Shown here piece by piece: positions 1-27,486 of a stretch of DNA of 64,000 bases (the stretch's first letter is position 1; each line of letters begins with the position of its first letter). This stretch comes from Enchytraeus crypticus (lineage: Eukaryota; Annelida; Clitellata; Enchytraeida; Enchytraeidae). The notes under the pieces are model-generated. The model made no database searches and was not told the origin of the DNA. It saw only the letters and a list, made by a program, of their open reading frames with translations. Made by a program: the position numbers and the translations under genes. The DNA lies in contig CAJHZI010000459.1 of assembly GCA_905160935.1 (NCBI GenBank), positions 740,001 to 804,000 on the forward strand, in the 5' to 3' direction.

Positions 1-74
1 GGTAATTTTTTAATTTTATTTTATTTATAGTTTTTCTGTTTCTTTGTTGCATCTGCCATATAATGTTGAATAAA

Positions 75-75
<1 letters not shown>

Positions 76-139
<64 letters not shown>

Positions 140-222
140 ACATTATATATATATATACTATATATATATTATATATATATTATATATATATATATTATAC
201 ATATATATATATATTATATATA

Positions 223-272
<50 letters not shown>
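76..272. repeat. (TA)n microsatellite
   Basis: Nearly pure TA with a few single-base interruptions; reading frames of alternating Tyr/Ile through it are not genes. Confidence 0.98.
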
Positions 273-499
273 TGTTCTTGTTTAAGTGCCGTGCCTGTTC
301 CAAGCCTGGGCGGTCATGGTCATATTCCTCCATATGTCTCTGTTCATTGTTGCTCTGATCGTCTCTGTTTCAGTTAACTGCATCCATTTGCTAAGACTCT
401 TAATAAACGTCATTCGTTGTCGACCCTTGCATCTTTTTCCTTCTATTATTCCTGTCACTACGGTATTTTCAAATATTTTGTTCCGCATAATGTGTCCGA

Positions 500-500
<1 letters not shown>
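273..500 (-). mobile_element. LINE C-terminal fragment between (TA)n tracts
   Basis: Minus strand reads FENTVVTGIIEGKRCKGRQR, then RDIWRNMTMTAQAWNRHGT, the usual final residues of a non-LTR reverse-transcriptase protein (GKRxRGRQRxxxxD ... WRxMVxxA). Bounded on both sides by long (TA)n. Confidence 0.65.
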
Positions 501-502
<2 letters not shown>

Positions 503-553
<51 letters not shown>

Positions 554-585
554 ATATATAAATACATATACACATACATACATAG

Positions 586-615
<30 letters not shown>
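503..615. repeat. (TA)n microsatellite
   Basis: Two TA tracts separated by a short CATACA stretch. Confidence 0.97.
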
Positions 616-616
<1 letters not shown>

Positions 617-629
617 TTTTCTTCAGTGC

Positions 630-1005
630 ACTTCTTCAAAGTGGCAAGTTTAAGGTACATATTTATACTGAAAGTCTGCTTTCTCGCTCCAAAAGAGCAC
701 GCCTTAGATCAACAAGTTAATTCTTTCACAAAGTCTATTGCTTATCCATACCCTATGTAGCCTATAGCTTGGGAAAAATATGGCTCTGAGGTGGTTTCCT
801 GTTGCCTTCCTAAGTTAGGTGGATTAATTACCATTTAATCCCGGGGGAAATATTTTTCATGGTAAGGTGGATCCCCTCTTATCTTAGCTACTGCCTTTAG
901 TCGCCTCTTACGTACACGCGGCAGATTGTTTGCGGTTGCCCAATTCTGCAGTGGTTCAACCACACCCGAGCACAACACGGGGAAAGTAATGAACAAATAA
1001 AATAT
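630..1005 (+). repeat. About 370-bp interspersed repeat, copy 1
   Basis: Runs from CTTCAGTGCACTTCTTCAAA to CCGAGCACAACACGG. It is nearly co-linear with 44,185-44,555 and more diverged copies at 54,960-55,230 and 52,170-52,350. No coding potential. A SINE or MITE; no clear promoter boxes or TIRs seen. Confidence 0.75.
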
Positions 1006-1559
1006 AGATTTCTCCAAAAAAGCAATGGACAAATAATTATTGACAAAATATTGCTAATGGAACTTAGAAAAGAACACTCTGAAGACTTATTGATACGAAA
1101 AACATTATTGGAAACAGAGCAAACAGAAGCAGTATACCAAGAAGACGATGAGTTGGCTTGTCTTGATAGTTATTTTTCTTTTATTTATTAGTTTCGATTT
1201 GTTTGTTTATATGATTGTATGTGCCATATAATGGTGAATAAAAGAATAAATACAATGTATATGAATATATAGATACATATATAGGCCTAAAGGAAGTCTT
1301 TTGAAAGTTTTTATTTGGAGCCGTAGACCCATAGGCTCCACAGCAGAGAATGGTTTCATATAGTTTTATTACTATATCGTTATAAAGGAATTCTCGTATC
1401 TACTTTAGGCCTCCCAAGCTTGTTATGGTATGTATTTATGATCCCGGGCAAACAGCTTGTAGAAAGTAATTACTGGCGGTCGAGTGTTATGGACAAAGGT
1501 AGGCCTACTCTGACACGTAAACTTGGTGTAATCTTTTATTTTGAACTTAACTTTTAAAC

Positions 1560-2345
1560 AAGCGTTTCAACTACCTATCCTTCTTTTTACATATCCGACA
1601 ATAGCTTCAAATTCTTAGACCACTTGACATCATTTCTGCCACAATATTAGCTAATGCATTTATCCACTCTAAACTCGATTATTGTAACTCCCGGTTAAAC
1701 GATCTGCTTAAAACCTCTTTAATTCCTCTCTAAAATGTTCAAAATGTTCTTCCTCTTGTCGTTTGTAAATTCAACTCTCACATTTCTTCTCCACTTAAGA
1801 AACTTCACTGGCTACCAGTCACTAAACGATTAAAATTCAAGACACCTTCCTTATCTTACAAAGAATGAAAATTAAATGGTAAACCATCCTATCTATCTGA
1901 TTTGTTATCACTCTACATGTATAAACCGTGTCATAGTCTTTATACTAACAGTAAAAATCTTTTTACTTTGCCGGACTTTAGATGTGCCATTGACAGAGTA
2001 ACGCTCCGTCGTGTTTTCTGCTCCAATAATAAGTAAATCTCTAGCACAATTTTTTAATTGTATTAGTACTTTCCCGGGCAAGCTAAAAACTCATCTCAAT
2101 CCGCCATAGGTTCATAATCTGACCCTTTTGTCTCGGATATTTGGACTTGCACCTGTTTTTATCTCGCTTTCTCTTGAGGTGTTTTGATACACTGTCGTCA
2201 TAGTGTATTGCATTGGCGTCTGTTGATGCAGAGTCTGTTAGAGACATCCCTGACATTCAGTGCCTGTAGATCGAGGAAATGGATGCTACATTGCTGTTGA
2301 TTATTGATATTGTTTGGCGTGTATTAGAAATTGATTTTTTATTGT
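1560..2345 (+). mobile_element. L2/CR1-like LINE 3' fragment
   Basis: Plus strand, with the C-terminal RT-protein wording [15 protein letters not shown] near 1,640-1,700 in broken frames, then the 3' UTR (CTCGCTTTCTCTTGAGGTG, GAGACATCCCTGACATT). The same 3' end recurs at 26.3, 54.3 and 58.4 kb. Confidence 0.65.
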
Positions 2346-2489
2346 AACGAATAGCGACTCCGCTGTTTTATTTCTATGTTTGGTTCAGCCTCACTGATGA
2401 AGAGATACACAGGGTTGTGCATTCGTATGAAATCTGACAACGGAACTCTGATTGGAAGCGTTTAGGCTAATATTTATCTTTTGCACGCA

Positions 2490-2625
2490 TGAAAGTGTGT
2501 GCATATGACTGTGTGTATGTATGTCTGTGTCTATCCGTGTGCTTCTTTGTGTGTATATGTGTGTATCTGTGTGTCCGTATGCGTATCTGTTTGTGTGAAC
2601 CTTTGTGTGAGTGTGTGTATCAATA
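2490..2625. repeat. Imperfect (TG)n microsatellite
   Basis: TGTGTG-rich stretch interrupted by TATG and CCGT units; the His/Thr-rich frame on the minus strand is an artefact. Confidence 0.85.
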
Positions 2626-2699
2626 AATAACGTACACTCAAGTCTCTTGATCTCGCTCATTAAGGAACACTCACAGATTTGCACCGTTTGTAGAGCACC

Positions 2700-5430
2700 T
2701 CAGTGATGCACCCAGCGGATATCCAGCGTTAAACATTTCTTATAAGTAGGGCTAGCGGGGATTTTGAGAGGGCTGGTTCAATAGCAAAATTAAGGTTAGT
2801 TTAAGCATTAATTTTTTTTATATGTAGCCCAAAACATTGTCCTTTATACTTACTTTGTTGTGCATTATAATCTCATCTTTTAAACATTAATTATTAATTA
2901 TAACCCCTCAGAAATCAAGTGAGGATAAGGCTATTACTTGGTGGAACATAAATTAAATACGTAAACATATGCATAAATTAGCCTTATATGTGTGTTTTAA
3001 GCCCGCTTCTTCTAGTCAAGAATGTTACACTGTCAAAGGTCTCTAATGTTCATTATATTACGATAATCTTAATAACACTGACCACGGCCTCGAATAGCTC
3101 TCTGAATTTATCCTAAAGGTTTCATTCACGAAAACGTGTTTAAAAATTAAATTAATTTTTTTAAATAAAACACGAATTAAATCATATTTACAGACAGTGT
3201 ACACTGAGACGAAAATATCCGATATTTATACCGCGCTAAATATAGTAACTCATGATATAATTAACATATTATATGATATGTGACAAAAAACAAATTCATA
3301 AATTAGAAATCCAACGTTTAAAATAAAAATAATGACTACAAAACTACTTTAGAAATTCTACCATAAGAACGTTTGTATTCTAGGATACTTAGCATTTGCA
3401 TTAGCACCTTATACAACGTTATCTTTGTTCTCCCAAGTCTTCCCTTGACCACACTTAGGGTCTACTCAACGGTTTTATCTGCTCACAGATAAGCCACTAT
3501 CATCTATATAGTCTAGACGTGAAAGGTCTATATCTTTTCTAATATCTTTCCAAACACGTGTTATCTCCTCTAAACCTTTTTCACGTGTCTCTGTCTACTT
3601 CTCTAGACGTCTCGAATCCTTCTCTGTCCAGGCAGGCCCACCAATCTCACTAAAAAAGGCAAAGATTACTAATAGCCATGGAGGGGAATGGAGGAAATAA
3701 CGAAAACTAACAAAAAAAAACAGAAACCGAGAAAGGAAACTATGTAGCACATGCGGTATGTCATGTGTGTAAGCATACGAACAAAAAATGTGTGAGAGTT
3801 AAAAAAATCAGGAACTCGAATCTATATAAGCCACGCCCCCGACAGAGATCTGAACAGCTGACTCATATAGTAATTACCTTTACACATAGTGTATCAGACT
3901 AGAAATAATACTTTAAATACTCCATTACAAAATATACGTAAACTATTTAATATTGCATATGTGTTCCTGACACTCACTACTACAATAGTCCCATCAACTT
4001 TTGTTACTTCGATTGTAAACAAATTGGCAAACCGACATGTTTGCTACAGTATTTTTCTACCATGCATTTAAATTTACGAGACATAACCGAAATTCGCCGA
4101 TATATAGAGGAAAAATCAATTGCAGACAGATCATAAATACTTTGGTTATAACTAACGCCATTTTGAAGTTACAACGCATGGCCTTGATTTCTCAACTTTA
4201 GAGTTCCAAATCTTCAAAAAGTGTTTTTACTGTTAAACATTTAGTATCATTTATTTGTTCATCACAGCACAGATTATACAAACAATAGGAACGTGCATGT
4301 AGTTAGATAAACATATAATAATACGAAAGAGGCTACTATGATAGAGCCATAACTCTCTTCGGTAAACCATAATTATTAGGTATAGCAGAGTCTAATTGAG
4401 TCTGAAAAACAAAAAAATTCTATTGTATTACCAATTACTGTAAAACAGTTGGTAAACGAATTGAATAATTTCAAATTATTAAATGGTCAGACTCTGGACA
4501 GTGAAAAGTCAAAATAAATTTTAAAAATCATCTCTAAATAATTAAAAAATGTACAAATAAACTAAGTTCATATCTATCAGGAGCAAAAAACTAACTAAAA
4601 TAAACGTTGGAGTACGAAGGAAATATAATGAAACAAGAACAGAAAATACAATGAAAAAAACATAGTGTCTAATTAATTAGTACAAGCGTTCGAAGAAAGC
4701 ATTACTAGTAAAAATTCAAAAAAGTTTAATTAGTATTGATAAAATATTAAATTGAAAACGTAACATTATCTCTGATCATACGCGACTTCTGACATCACAA
4801 GATATTCTGTATATTCTGTATATAAATATTTCAATATTATCTCTCTTGTTTTAACTTCGATTTTAAGGCAATATAGCCATAGTTTTCGTCAATCATTTTT
4901 CTCTCATATTTTTGAGGCTTCGTATCAGCCTATACTTTGTGTGTATTAAACGAAAACTCCTTTAACATTTAGTAGAGCTCCCAATTAACTCTGAACACTA
5001 TATTGAATCACAACCATACTCAAACTATTATCAAAATCATCACAGACTGATTTTGATAATAGTTGATACCATGACAATGCCATGCTAATACTGACAACAA
5101 ATTTGAACATTAGCGATTATGTCAGACATGTCGCTGATAAATATTGTATTATTTTCTACTGTAATTACACCTGCAATCATGTGATCTATAAACTTCACAG
5201 TATCGAACAGCGTGCAAGCGCAGCAAGTATTATAGAACGAACACATAATAACAAATTAGCGTAACAACTTTGCTGTTAAAATATGAGTTATGAAAAATTT
5301 CAAGTTAATCAAGAATGATATAATAAATGTGCATGTATATCAATGATAAGCATGTTCTTATCAACATTTGAGTATAATGATATTTGCTAGGCCTATAAGA
5401 AAAATTGTAGGTATATATGTAATGCAGTTT
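2700..5430. other. No gene seen
   Basis: AT-rich sequence with stops in all frames beyond about 60 codons. I see no splice-flanked exon, no recognisable repeat and no RNA gene. Confidence 0.5.
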
Positions 5431-6400
5431 GCATTATTCTCTCTCTTTCAGTGTACTGCCTATCGACCGGTCCACTGTATATAACGCCTCCACTCTTCTC
5501 TGTCTTCCGCCTTCGTCTTCATTTCCATATAATTATGATTGGGTCCTTAAATCATCTAACATACCAAATCTGGGCCTGCCCCTGCCCCTTTTTCCTTCCA
5601 TTCTCTCTTCCATGACCACTTTTAATAGACCTTCCCCTCTTAGAATATGTCCTATCCAACTCTTCTTCCTATTTCTAAATACATTTATCAACTGTCTATG
5701 TGACAACTCTCGCTAGAACTTCCTCAATTCCAGCCGTTTAACTCCAGCTACCGCCTTCTATTCTTCTCTATATCCACATTTCCAATGCCTCTAGTTTCCT
5801 GATATCTTCCTACCTTAAGGTCTATTTTCACATTCATATAATAGCTTGGTCCAAACCAAGGTTTTGGTTTGGACCAAATTATGGTTGGTTCGGTATGGTA
5901 GGTTGGTTTTCATAACCAACCTTGGTTATCAGCAAACCTTACATCTTATAGCAATTTTCCTCTGATATTTTATTCCTTCATGCATGTCTTACATGGCTTC
6001 CTCTCTCATTGCCTCAGGGTAAATATTAAACAGCAGCGTCGAAATGCTACATCTTTGTCTTATTTCACGTCTTATTTCACCTGTTTCTGAGTATTTTTGT
6101 TGAATTTTGATTACTGATCTTTGATTCATGTACAAGTTTAAAATCAGTCTTCTGTCTCTCCAGTCAATTACTATTCTTTTCAAGATATTCTTCTTCGTTA
6201 TCAATCAATCTTGTCAAAGACCTTCTCAAAGTCCACAAGGCATCCAAAAACGTCATTTCAAAATTCTAAGCTTCTTTCACAAAGGACCCGCATTATCCCT
6301 TCTGCTTCTCTTGCGCCTCATCCTTTGCTAAAACCAAAATATGCCTTGCCGGTATCATATCTGCTTTCGACTGAATGCTGTTATTTACTATCTTTAATTA
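5430..6400 (-). mobile_element. RTE-like LINE 3' fragment
   Basis: Same family as the element at 56.2-57.8 kb, read on the minus strand. Matching landmarks are the terminal stretch with CACTGCCTA...GGTCC, the wording around TCTTCCTATTTCTAAATACAT, the RT block GEIRREIRQRCSISTLLFNIY (5989-6204) and the region near 6,220-6,340. Multiple stops. A perfect 14-bp-stem hairpin at 5846-5877 has grown inside the copy. Confidence 0.8.
5846..5877. repeat. Perfect 14-bp stem hairpin
   Basis: TTGGTCCAAACCAA, loop GGTT, TTGGTTTGGACCAA, then further GGTTGGTT/AACCAACC repeats to 5,935. Embedded in an RTE fragment. Confidence 0.9.
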
Positions 6401-6524
6401 GATCTTTGACGCATAATAATAATAATACATGTATACTTTTTTGGACTATAATTATAATAAAAGGTAAACATTTCAGTGTAAAGTTAAATAACTAATAATT
6501 AAGTCCAAGAATTTCTTATCACAT

Positions 6525-6650
6525 GACACCAATTAGAGTGCTACTGTCGTCCATGACATCATCGAGCACCATTGAGACAAATCCAAGCCAGCGAGCAAAA
6601 AAGGGTCCAAAACGGTGAAAACTCCTAAATCCAAAAAATCTGTCCTAAGA
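6525..6650 (+). repeat. AGAGTGCTAC repeat unit, copy 1
   Basis: About 120-bp unit: ATTAGAGTGCTACTGTCGTC, GAGCACCATTGAGACAAATC, AAGGGTCCAAAACGGTGAAA, ending near AAATCTGTCC. The same unit is at 14,530, 47,372, 61,891 and (inverted) 62,040. Confidence 0.75.
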
Positions 6651-7004
6651 GAAAAAGGCAATTATAGAAAAGGATATGGGATGGCATATACATTATATAC
6701 GAGTTGGCGTACATTTGCTGAGTATTCTTATAACAGCATTATTATTAGTAGAACAACAAGCAAAATCACTGTATGAGTTTCAGAATACTTATTAATAGTA
6801 GCCCTTAAAATATTACAAATAATATGGAATATTCAAATTCCACCGGCCCATTAAATACGATTTCATATGAAGTAAACAGTTTATAATTTAATCGCAATTT
6901 CAACATCAACGGGAGATTCTTAGTTTCCTTAGTTTTGCGAGTTTCTCGTTTGGGCTTACAGTGATTTGTTTGTTTACTTGTTTAACTTTAATTTCTATAG
7001 GTTA

Positions 7005-7125
7005 CAAATGTACCTATGGGATGGCCAAATACATGGCACGCTTGTCTGTGGAACAGGAGACCATTGGTTTAAATCCCAACCGGACGCACTGTGGAAGCAG
7101 CAACACACTTTTAGCTGGTCTTTTT
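7005..7125 (+). mobile_element. tRNA-like SINE fragment
   Basis: Has an A-box-like TGGCCAAATACATGG and a B-box-like GGTTTAAATCCC about 45 bases later, the spacing of a tRNA-derived promoter. No tail or second copy identified. Confidence 0.4.
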
Positions 7126-7313
7126 TCTCCGTTTTATATTTAAAATATCGAATCATTGCATTTGTTTATACTTGCGCTACAGGACAAATTTTACCATGCG
7201 GCATTAAGGGTAGTTTTAGATTTCGAAAAAGCGTTTCACCAATATTTATGTTAACTAATTTGAAGAGTTCAATTCTCTTTTAGCGGTCAATTTTCCTGTC
7301 GGGTGTGGTCAAG

Positions 7314-22519
<15,206 letters not shown>

Positions 22520-22624
22520 CTGAAACAATAATTAAAGTAGAAATGTAGTTATTAAACTGCCACACGTATATCTAATGAGAGTCTAAGTATCGAGTGAAAC
22601 TATTGCTAAACCGTCGTAGAGCAT

Positions 22625-22725
22625 CTGTAGTATATCCTCACTTCTTTGATTTTTGTGGTATATCCTCACTCCTTCTAAGATTTTTGTAGAATATCCTCAC
22701 TTCTTAGATCTTTGTCTGCAAGCAC
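22625..22725. repeat. Short tandem repeat upstream of receptor A
   Basis: Three copies of a 38- to 42-bp unit (TATATCCTCACTTCTTTGAT, then TTTTTGTGG) about 120 bp upstream of the receptor A signal-peptide exon. Confidence 0.75.
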
Positions 22726-23789
22726 ATGTATAGTGGAATAATATGGTAATGTTTGACGTGTTTTCAACTTCTGAAAAAATTAAGCTAACTTAGAAATAAA
22801 AATATGCAATCTTTATCATAATTTAACTAGGTATTAATTTATTATGACATTGCTTCCAATACAATCACGCTCACCTATTCATTTCGTCATGCAATTGGAA
22901 ATTAGAACAGATGTGAAGGGGATATAGTGCACAATGGGTCAGCAGCTCGTTAATAGGCAAAGTTAAGATACGTTCGGTTCGGTCAGAACTTTGATGGAAG
23001 ACCACCTTTAAAGACCGCGTGTTGACTGTTTGAAATTAAAATAAAATACCCGGAGCTTTGGAAGGCTATTTCTAAATCTGCCCCGTTGCATTCTATGCTC
23101 CATCAAAAGGCAAACAAATACTACCATATAGAGGGCTACTAAATTTCTGATTTATATAAATGCATCTGTGCGGACCTTTATGTATAAGCCCTATGCCTTT
23201 ACCTTTATCTATAAGCTCTATGTGCTTTTCTAACAGTGTTAATTTTGTATTATTGATAGTTTTCTACATTGTAGTCTAATATGACTTTCATTTTCGACCC
23301 CTTCCACTTGACTATGCCTTTGATTTGCTTTTTGTTTCATTTCAATCGACGTCAAGACATACAGTGTTTTAAAAAGTGAAACAGTTCAGAAAGTTTATTC
23401 TAATTCATCTACGAATCGACTGATATACAGTACATACATGTATGTATAAATTATATATAAGTCTAATATACTTATGCGCACTTACTGTTCTCAGCTTTAA
23501 ATTGTATAACAACTACTAATTAATAATCAATAGCTTATTACAAAATTGATTACAATTTTAGCATATATCTTCTACCTAATGCACATTTGCAAAGCTCGCA
23601 AGCCTCGTGTTGAACTTCAGTCTAAGTGAGCCTAAAAACTAAAGCGATAGCAATAAGCATACCTGAGCCTAAAGCGATAGCAATTGAAAATACTAACGTA
23701 AACTGGAATTCCCATTTTCTGGGTATTACTGTACTGGGTTTTCAAACTTTCCCATTTTTAATGCCCACTCATAAACTACGTTGATAGTA

Positions 23790-23955
23790 AAGGCACACAC
23801 CAACAACAAGATACAACGTCTGCAACAAGATACAACACCAGCAGCAAGATACACACCAAAAAGAAGATGCAACACCAACAACAAGATACAACTACAACAC
23901 CAACAAAAAGATACAACATCAGCAACAAGATGCAACATCAACAACAAGATACCGG
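23790..23955. repeat. Minisatellite, AACAAGATACAACACC type
   Basis: Imperfect 15- to 18-bp units rich in CAACAAGATACAACA. Intergenic. Frames through it are artefacts. Confidence 0.85.
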
Positions 23956-24009
23956 CCATTTATTATTCAATCTCTGCACAATTTCTTACAGTAACAGAAG
24001 CCAATTCTG

Positions 24010-24360
24010 GACAATCCTCTCTCACTGACAACCCTCTCTCACTGACAACCCTCTCTCACTGACAACCCTTTCTCACTGACAATTCTCTCCCACTGACAAC
24101 CCTCTCTCACTGACAATCCTCTGCCACTGACAATCCTCTCTTGCTGACAATCCTCTCTCACTGACAACCCTCTCTCATTTACAATACTCTCCCACTGGCA
24201 ACCCTCTCTCACTGACAACCCCCTCACATTGACAATCCTCACTCACTGACAATCCTCTCGCACTGATAATTCTCGCCCATTAACAATCCTCTCCCACTGA
24301 CATTCCTCTCTCACTGACAATCCTCTCTCACTGACAATCCTCTCCCACTAACGACCGCCT
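24010..24360. repeat. 17-bp minisatellite, CTCTCTCACTGACAACC type
   Basis: About 20 imperfect tandem units of CACTGACAATCCTCTCT. Continues directly from the previous array after a 50-bp gap. Intergenic. Confidence 0.9.
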
Positions 24361-24399
24361 AGGACAAACACTCCCCGGACCAACCCTCTGACAAAAATC

Positions 24400-26265
24400 C
24401 TCATAAATCCCAGAGTCAAATCACCCTAAGACAAAACCCGTCCTAGCACTAAAGAAATAATATCTCGGTGTTGAATGAGGGGTTCCATTACACATGATGT
24501 TACGAGATAGAGTTACATGTACAATTACAAGTAGTTTGATAATTAATTGTTAGATTCCTAACCATCTGGGATCCTTGAAACGGGAAATAATGCAGGCGGG
24601 TTTAGGGCTCTACATTATGGTAATGTTGGGATGGGATGATCGTGGTAGTGAAAGGTTGGAAGTCGCCGAGGTGTAACCTAAATGAGTATGTAGGGGTTTT
24701 CTGTTTTTTTGTGAAAATCAACATCATATTACAAGAAAAATTTTCCTCTCAATGACGGCTCATGTAAAGGTATTTAATTATAATTCTAAGCATTGGAAAT
24801 CACATATGTATGTCGCACTTGCTCTAGGTTTGATTGTAAAATTTCAATGATTTTATTTATTTCGTCTAATGATAAATAGTGTGTTCTTTCTTAAACCATG
24901 CAGGTGGGTAATTAGTTTTCTCTAATTTGTAATTTAAACCTAAATATTAAATATAACAAAAACTATATGTGTAAAATTACTTTAAAATTACTTTATTATT
25001 ACTACAAACTATATAGCTTAAATATTCAGAAAAAATTGCACTCCAAACGAAATGAGTGACGTCCGAAGCATAAGCAAATAAAATAACAAAATTTTGATCA
25101 TTAGATGTAATTAACCATCATTAATTTGATTCTCAATCTATAATTCTTATTGGACTGACATTTGAATATAGTAGCCTAAATTGTATAGAACTATAGTAAG
25201 ACGAGAGTTCTGTAGACTGTAATTTTCAGGATAGTAATGTGTTCACTTTATATACAAGGGGTCACAAGCATGGTAGCCAAGCCGCACTGAACCCTTACTA
25301 AGGTACTCTTGTCGTATGAGGCGAAAAATAAACTTTTCATCGTACTTGTACAGTAATATTTCAAAATTAACGCATTATAGAGTACACGCTACTTACTTTG
25401 GTTATGGATATTAGTTAAAAGATTATATATCTGATGAAATAACAGTTACAGGTTAGTAAACTTTCTTTTATTTGCTTCTGAAGAAACACAATGCTTAAGT
25501 GAAAGTGAAAGCAGCACTAATCATTCGTCAACCCACCTCTCTACTCTGTTCCCGCTATCGCTCGCAAGGCCTGCACTTGTTTATGCAGCCGAATGTATGA
25601 GCTACGTCGATCTTGCTACGGCCTGTGGCAGAATAACACTGGCATCAGTAGCTATGAATGACTGAATTACTCATTGCGCTTGATCTCATCCATTTCACAT
25701 ACACACCTAGAATTGTGCGAGTGTCTTTTATCTATAAGCCAAACAAATATTAAATATTAAAGAAACTAGGCTGGCACGTTGGCCGATGTTAAAGCTTCTA
25801 CGCTATTAATATCTCACTGCAGCTATTTCAATAATCGCATTCTGAGAGCTCGATCCGTCAAGTTGCCTATTAAACTTTATCGTATAGCCATTAATGGCCC
25901 ATCAAAAGTGGTACCCATTTAATACTAGTGTTATTTTACTGTAAATCCAGCATTTAGAGCTCTACTACGCATCGGGCACAAAAATTTACGGAGCCAAATT
26001 GACGCTGGCTTCAAAACTTTCTCAACTCGAATTTGAATTCTATGTCAAATATTAGAACTAAGTTATTGATAATTTTTGCTGTAGTTCTCATAATTAGAAC
26101 TAACTTCTTGGGGTGCATATCGCCTATCCTACGTCTGAGACATAAAATATTTGTCTATTTTAAAATATTGTAAGGGCTTCGATGAGAGGAGTAAAGAAAA
26201 GCTCGAATGCGCATCTTCCGTGTAAAACTTGTCTTAATCCTACCATCCAGCAAGTCTCTTTTTCA
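24400..26265. other. Intergenic, nothing recognised
   Basis: Between the minisatellites and a LINE tail. No coding exon, RNA gene or repeat identified. Confidence 0.5.
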
Positions 26266-26269
26266 TAAA

Positions 26270-26440
26270 CATGCATGTACATATTTATCTCGCTTTCCCT
26301 TGTGATCTCTGTTTACTCAGTCGTCATCCTGTGGTGCTTTGGCGTCCGTATGTGTAGAGTCTACAAGAGACGTCCCTGACATTGCCTTATGGCGAGGAAC
26401 CGGACGTTAAATTCTTTATTGATTGATTGATTGATTATTG
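26270..26440 (+). mobile_element. L2/CR1-like LINE 3' tail with (TTGA)n
   Basis: Contains CTCGCTTTCCCTTGTGATCT, then GAGACGTCCCTGACATTGCC and GGACGTTAAATTCTTTATTG, ending in a (TTGA)n tail, the expected end of a target-primed insertion. Confidence 0.7.
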
Positions 26441-26820
26441 AACTGTAGCAAATTGTAGTAACAAATTGTAGGCCTATCTATGAGTTGTTTTCCTGAAACC
26501 AACAATTAGCTATTTATGGTAGTAATTTAAAGCCTCTAGAATATCATTACGTTTCATTTCGCAATATTTGTTTTGCAGCAAAATGTAAAACAATATAAGC
26601 ATGATATAGATTCAACTAAAATCCATTTTGTTTGCACTTATTGACTTCTCATGAGTTTTGATAGTGTATTTGTAGCAAAATTGCTTTATAAACTCGAATG
26701 CATGGTTATATTTTTATACAGCATTGTTGTTTAATTTTTTAAATTTACTATTTTCTTTTTAAACCTCTTTGACGGCCTAGTGTGTGTGCATGTTTGAGTG
26801 TATTTTTTAAATAAAACATA

Positions 26821-26822
<2 letters not shown>

Positions 26823-26855
<33 letters not shown>
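26823..26855. repeat. (CT)n microsatellite
   Basis: Pure CT run. Confidence 0.97.
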
Positions 26856-26858
<3 letters not shown>

Positions 26859-27486
26859 CCTGGCAAATGTCTAAGTGTATCCGTGCTCTATTATCCGAAA
26901 GGTCCCAATCTGATAAAGTAGGATCGCCTTTCTCCTCCAAGCTTCCTGAGTTGAGTAGAGTGGTACATGGTAGTCTTGAGACCAATTTTATTTTCTTTAC
27001 AGAAACGACGTCGACAAATCTCTGCCCAAATCTATGGTTTCTAAGTTCTAAGCAGACGATTTAAAATCATATACACGTATAGAGTCAGGGTGTGTCTTAC
27101 CTCAACAGGCTAATAACACCCAAAACAGACGCTAAATCCTCGAAAGTACTAACCTATTCAATGGATTTGTATCTGACCTCGTAAATTAAACTACACTAAT
27201 CTCAAAGACCCCGATCTTTTATGGATTTACTGACCGACTACTTTATTTACTTAATATTTTAATTCAAAATAAAACGCGAATTAAATACATACAGTTCAAG
27301 AACATATAGCAATATCCGAATGTTTGATTTTAACGACAATTAATTAAATTTAAATTAGCTGTCCTTGTAACAAAATCGATCCTATAACGCGTAGAACTAA
27401 AATAATCATACACTATATTAAACCAACGAAAATACAATATTTTGTTCTACTCAATGTATCAAGACACAAATTCCACTATAGGAATA

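Noticed and set aside
63-377. Open frame of alternating Tyr and Ile
   Set aside because: Created by the (TA)n tract; no codon bias, no splice context. The same applies to similar frames at 12.4, 56.0 and 57.8-58.5 kb.
24039-24242. Minus-strand frame with repeated VREGCQWERIVS-like units
   Set aside because: Simply a 17-bp minisatellite read in one frame; no start context, no conservation argument.
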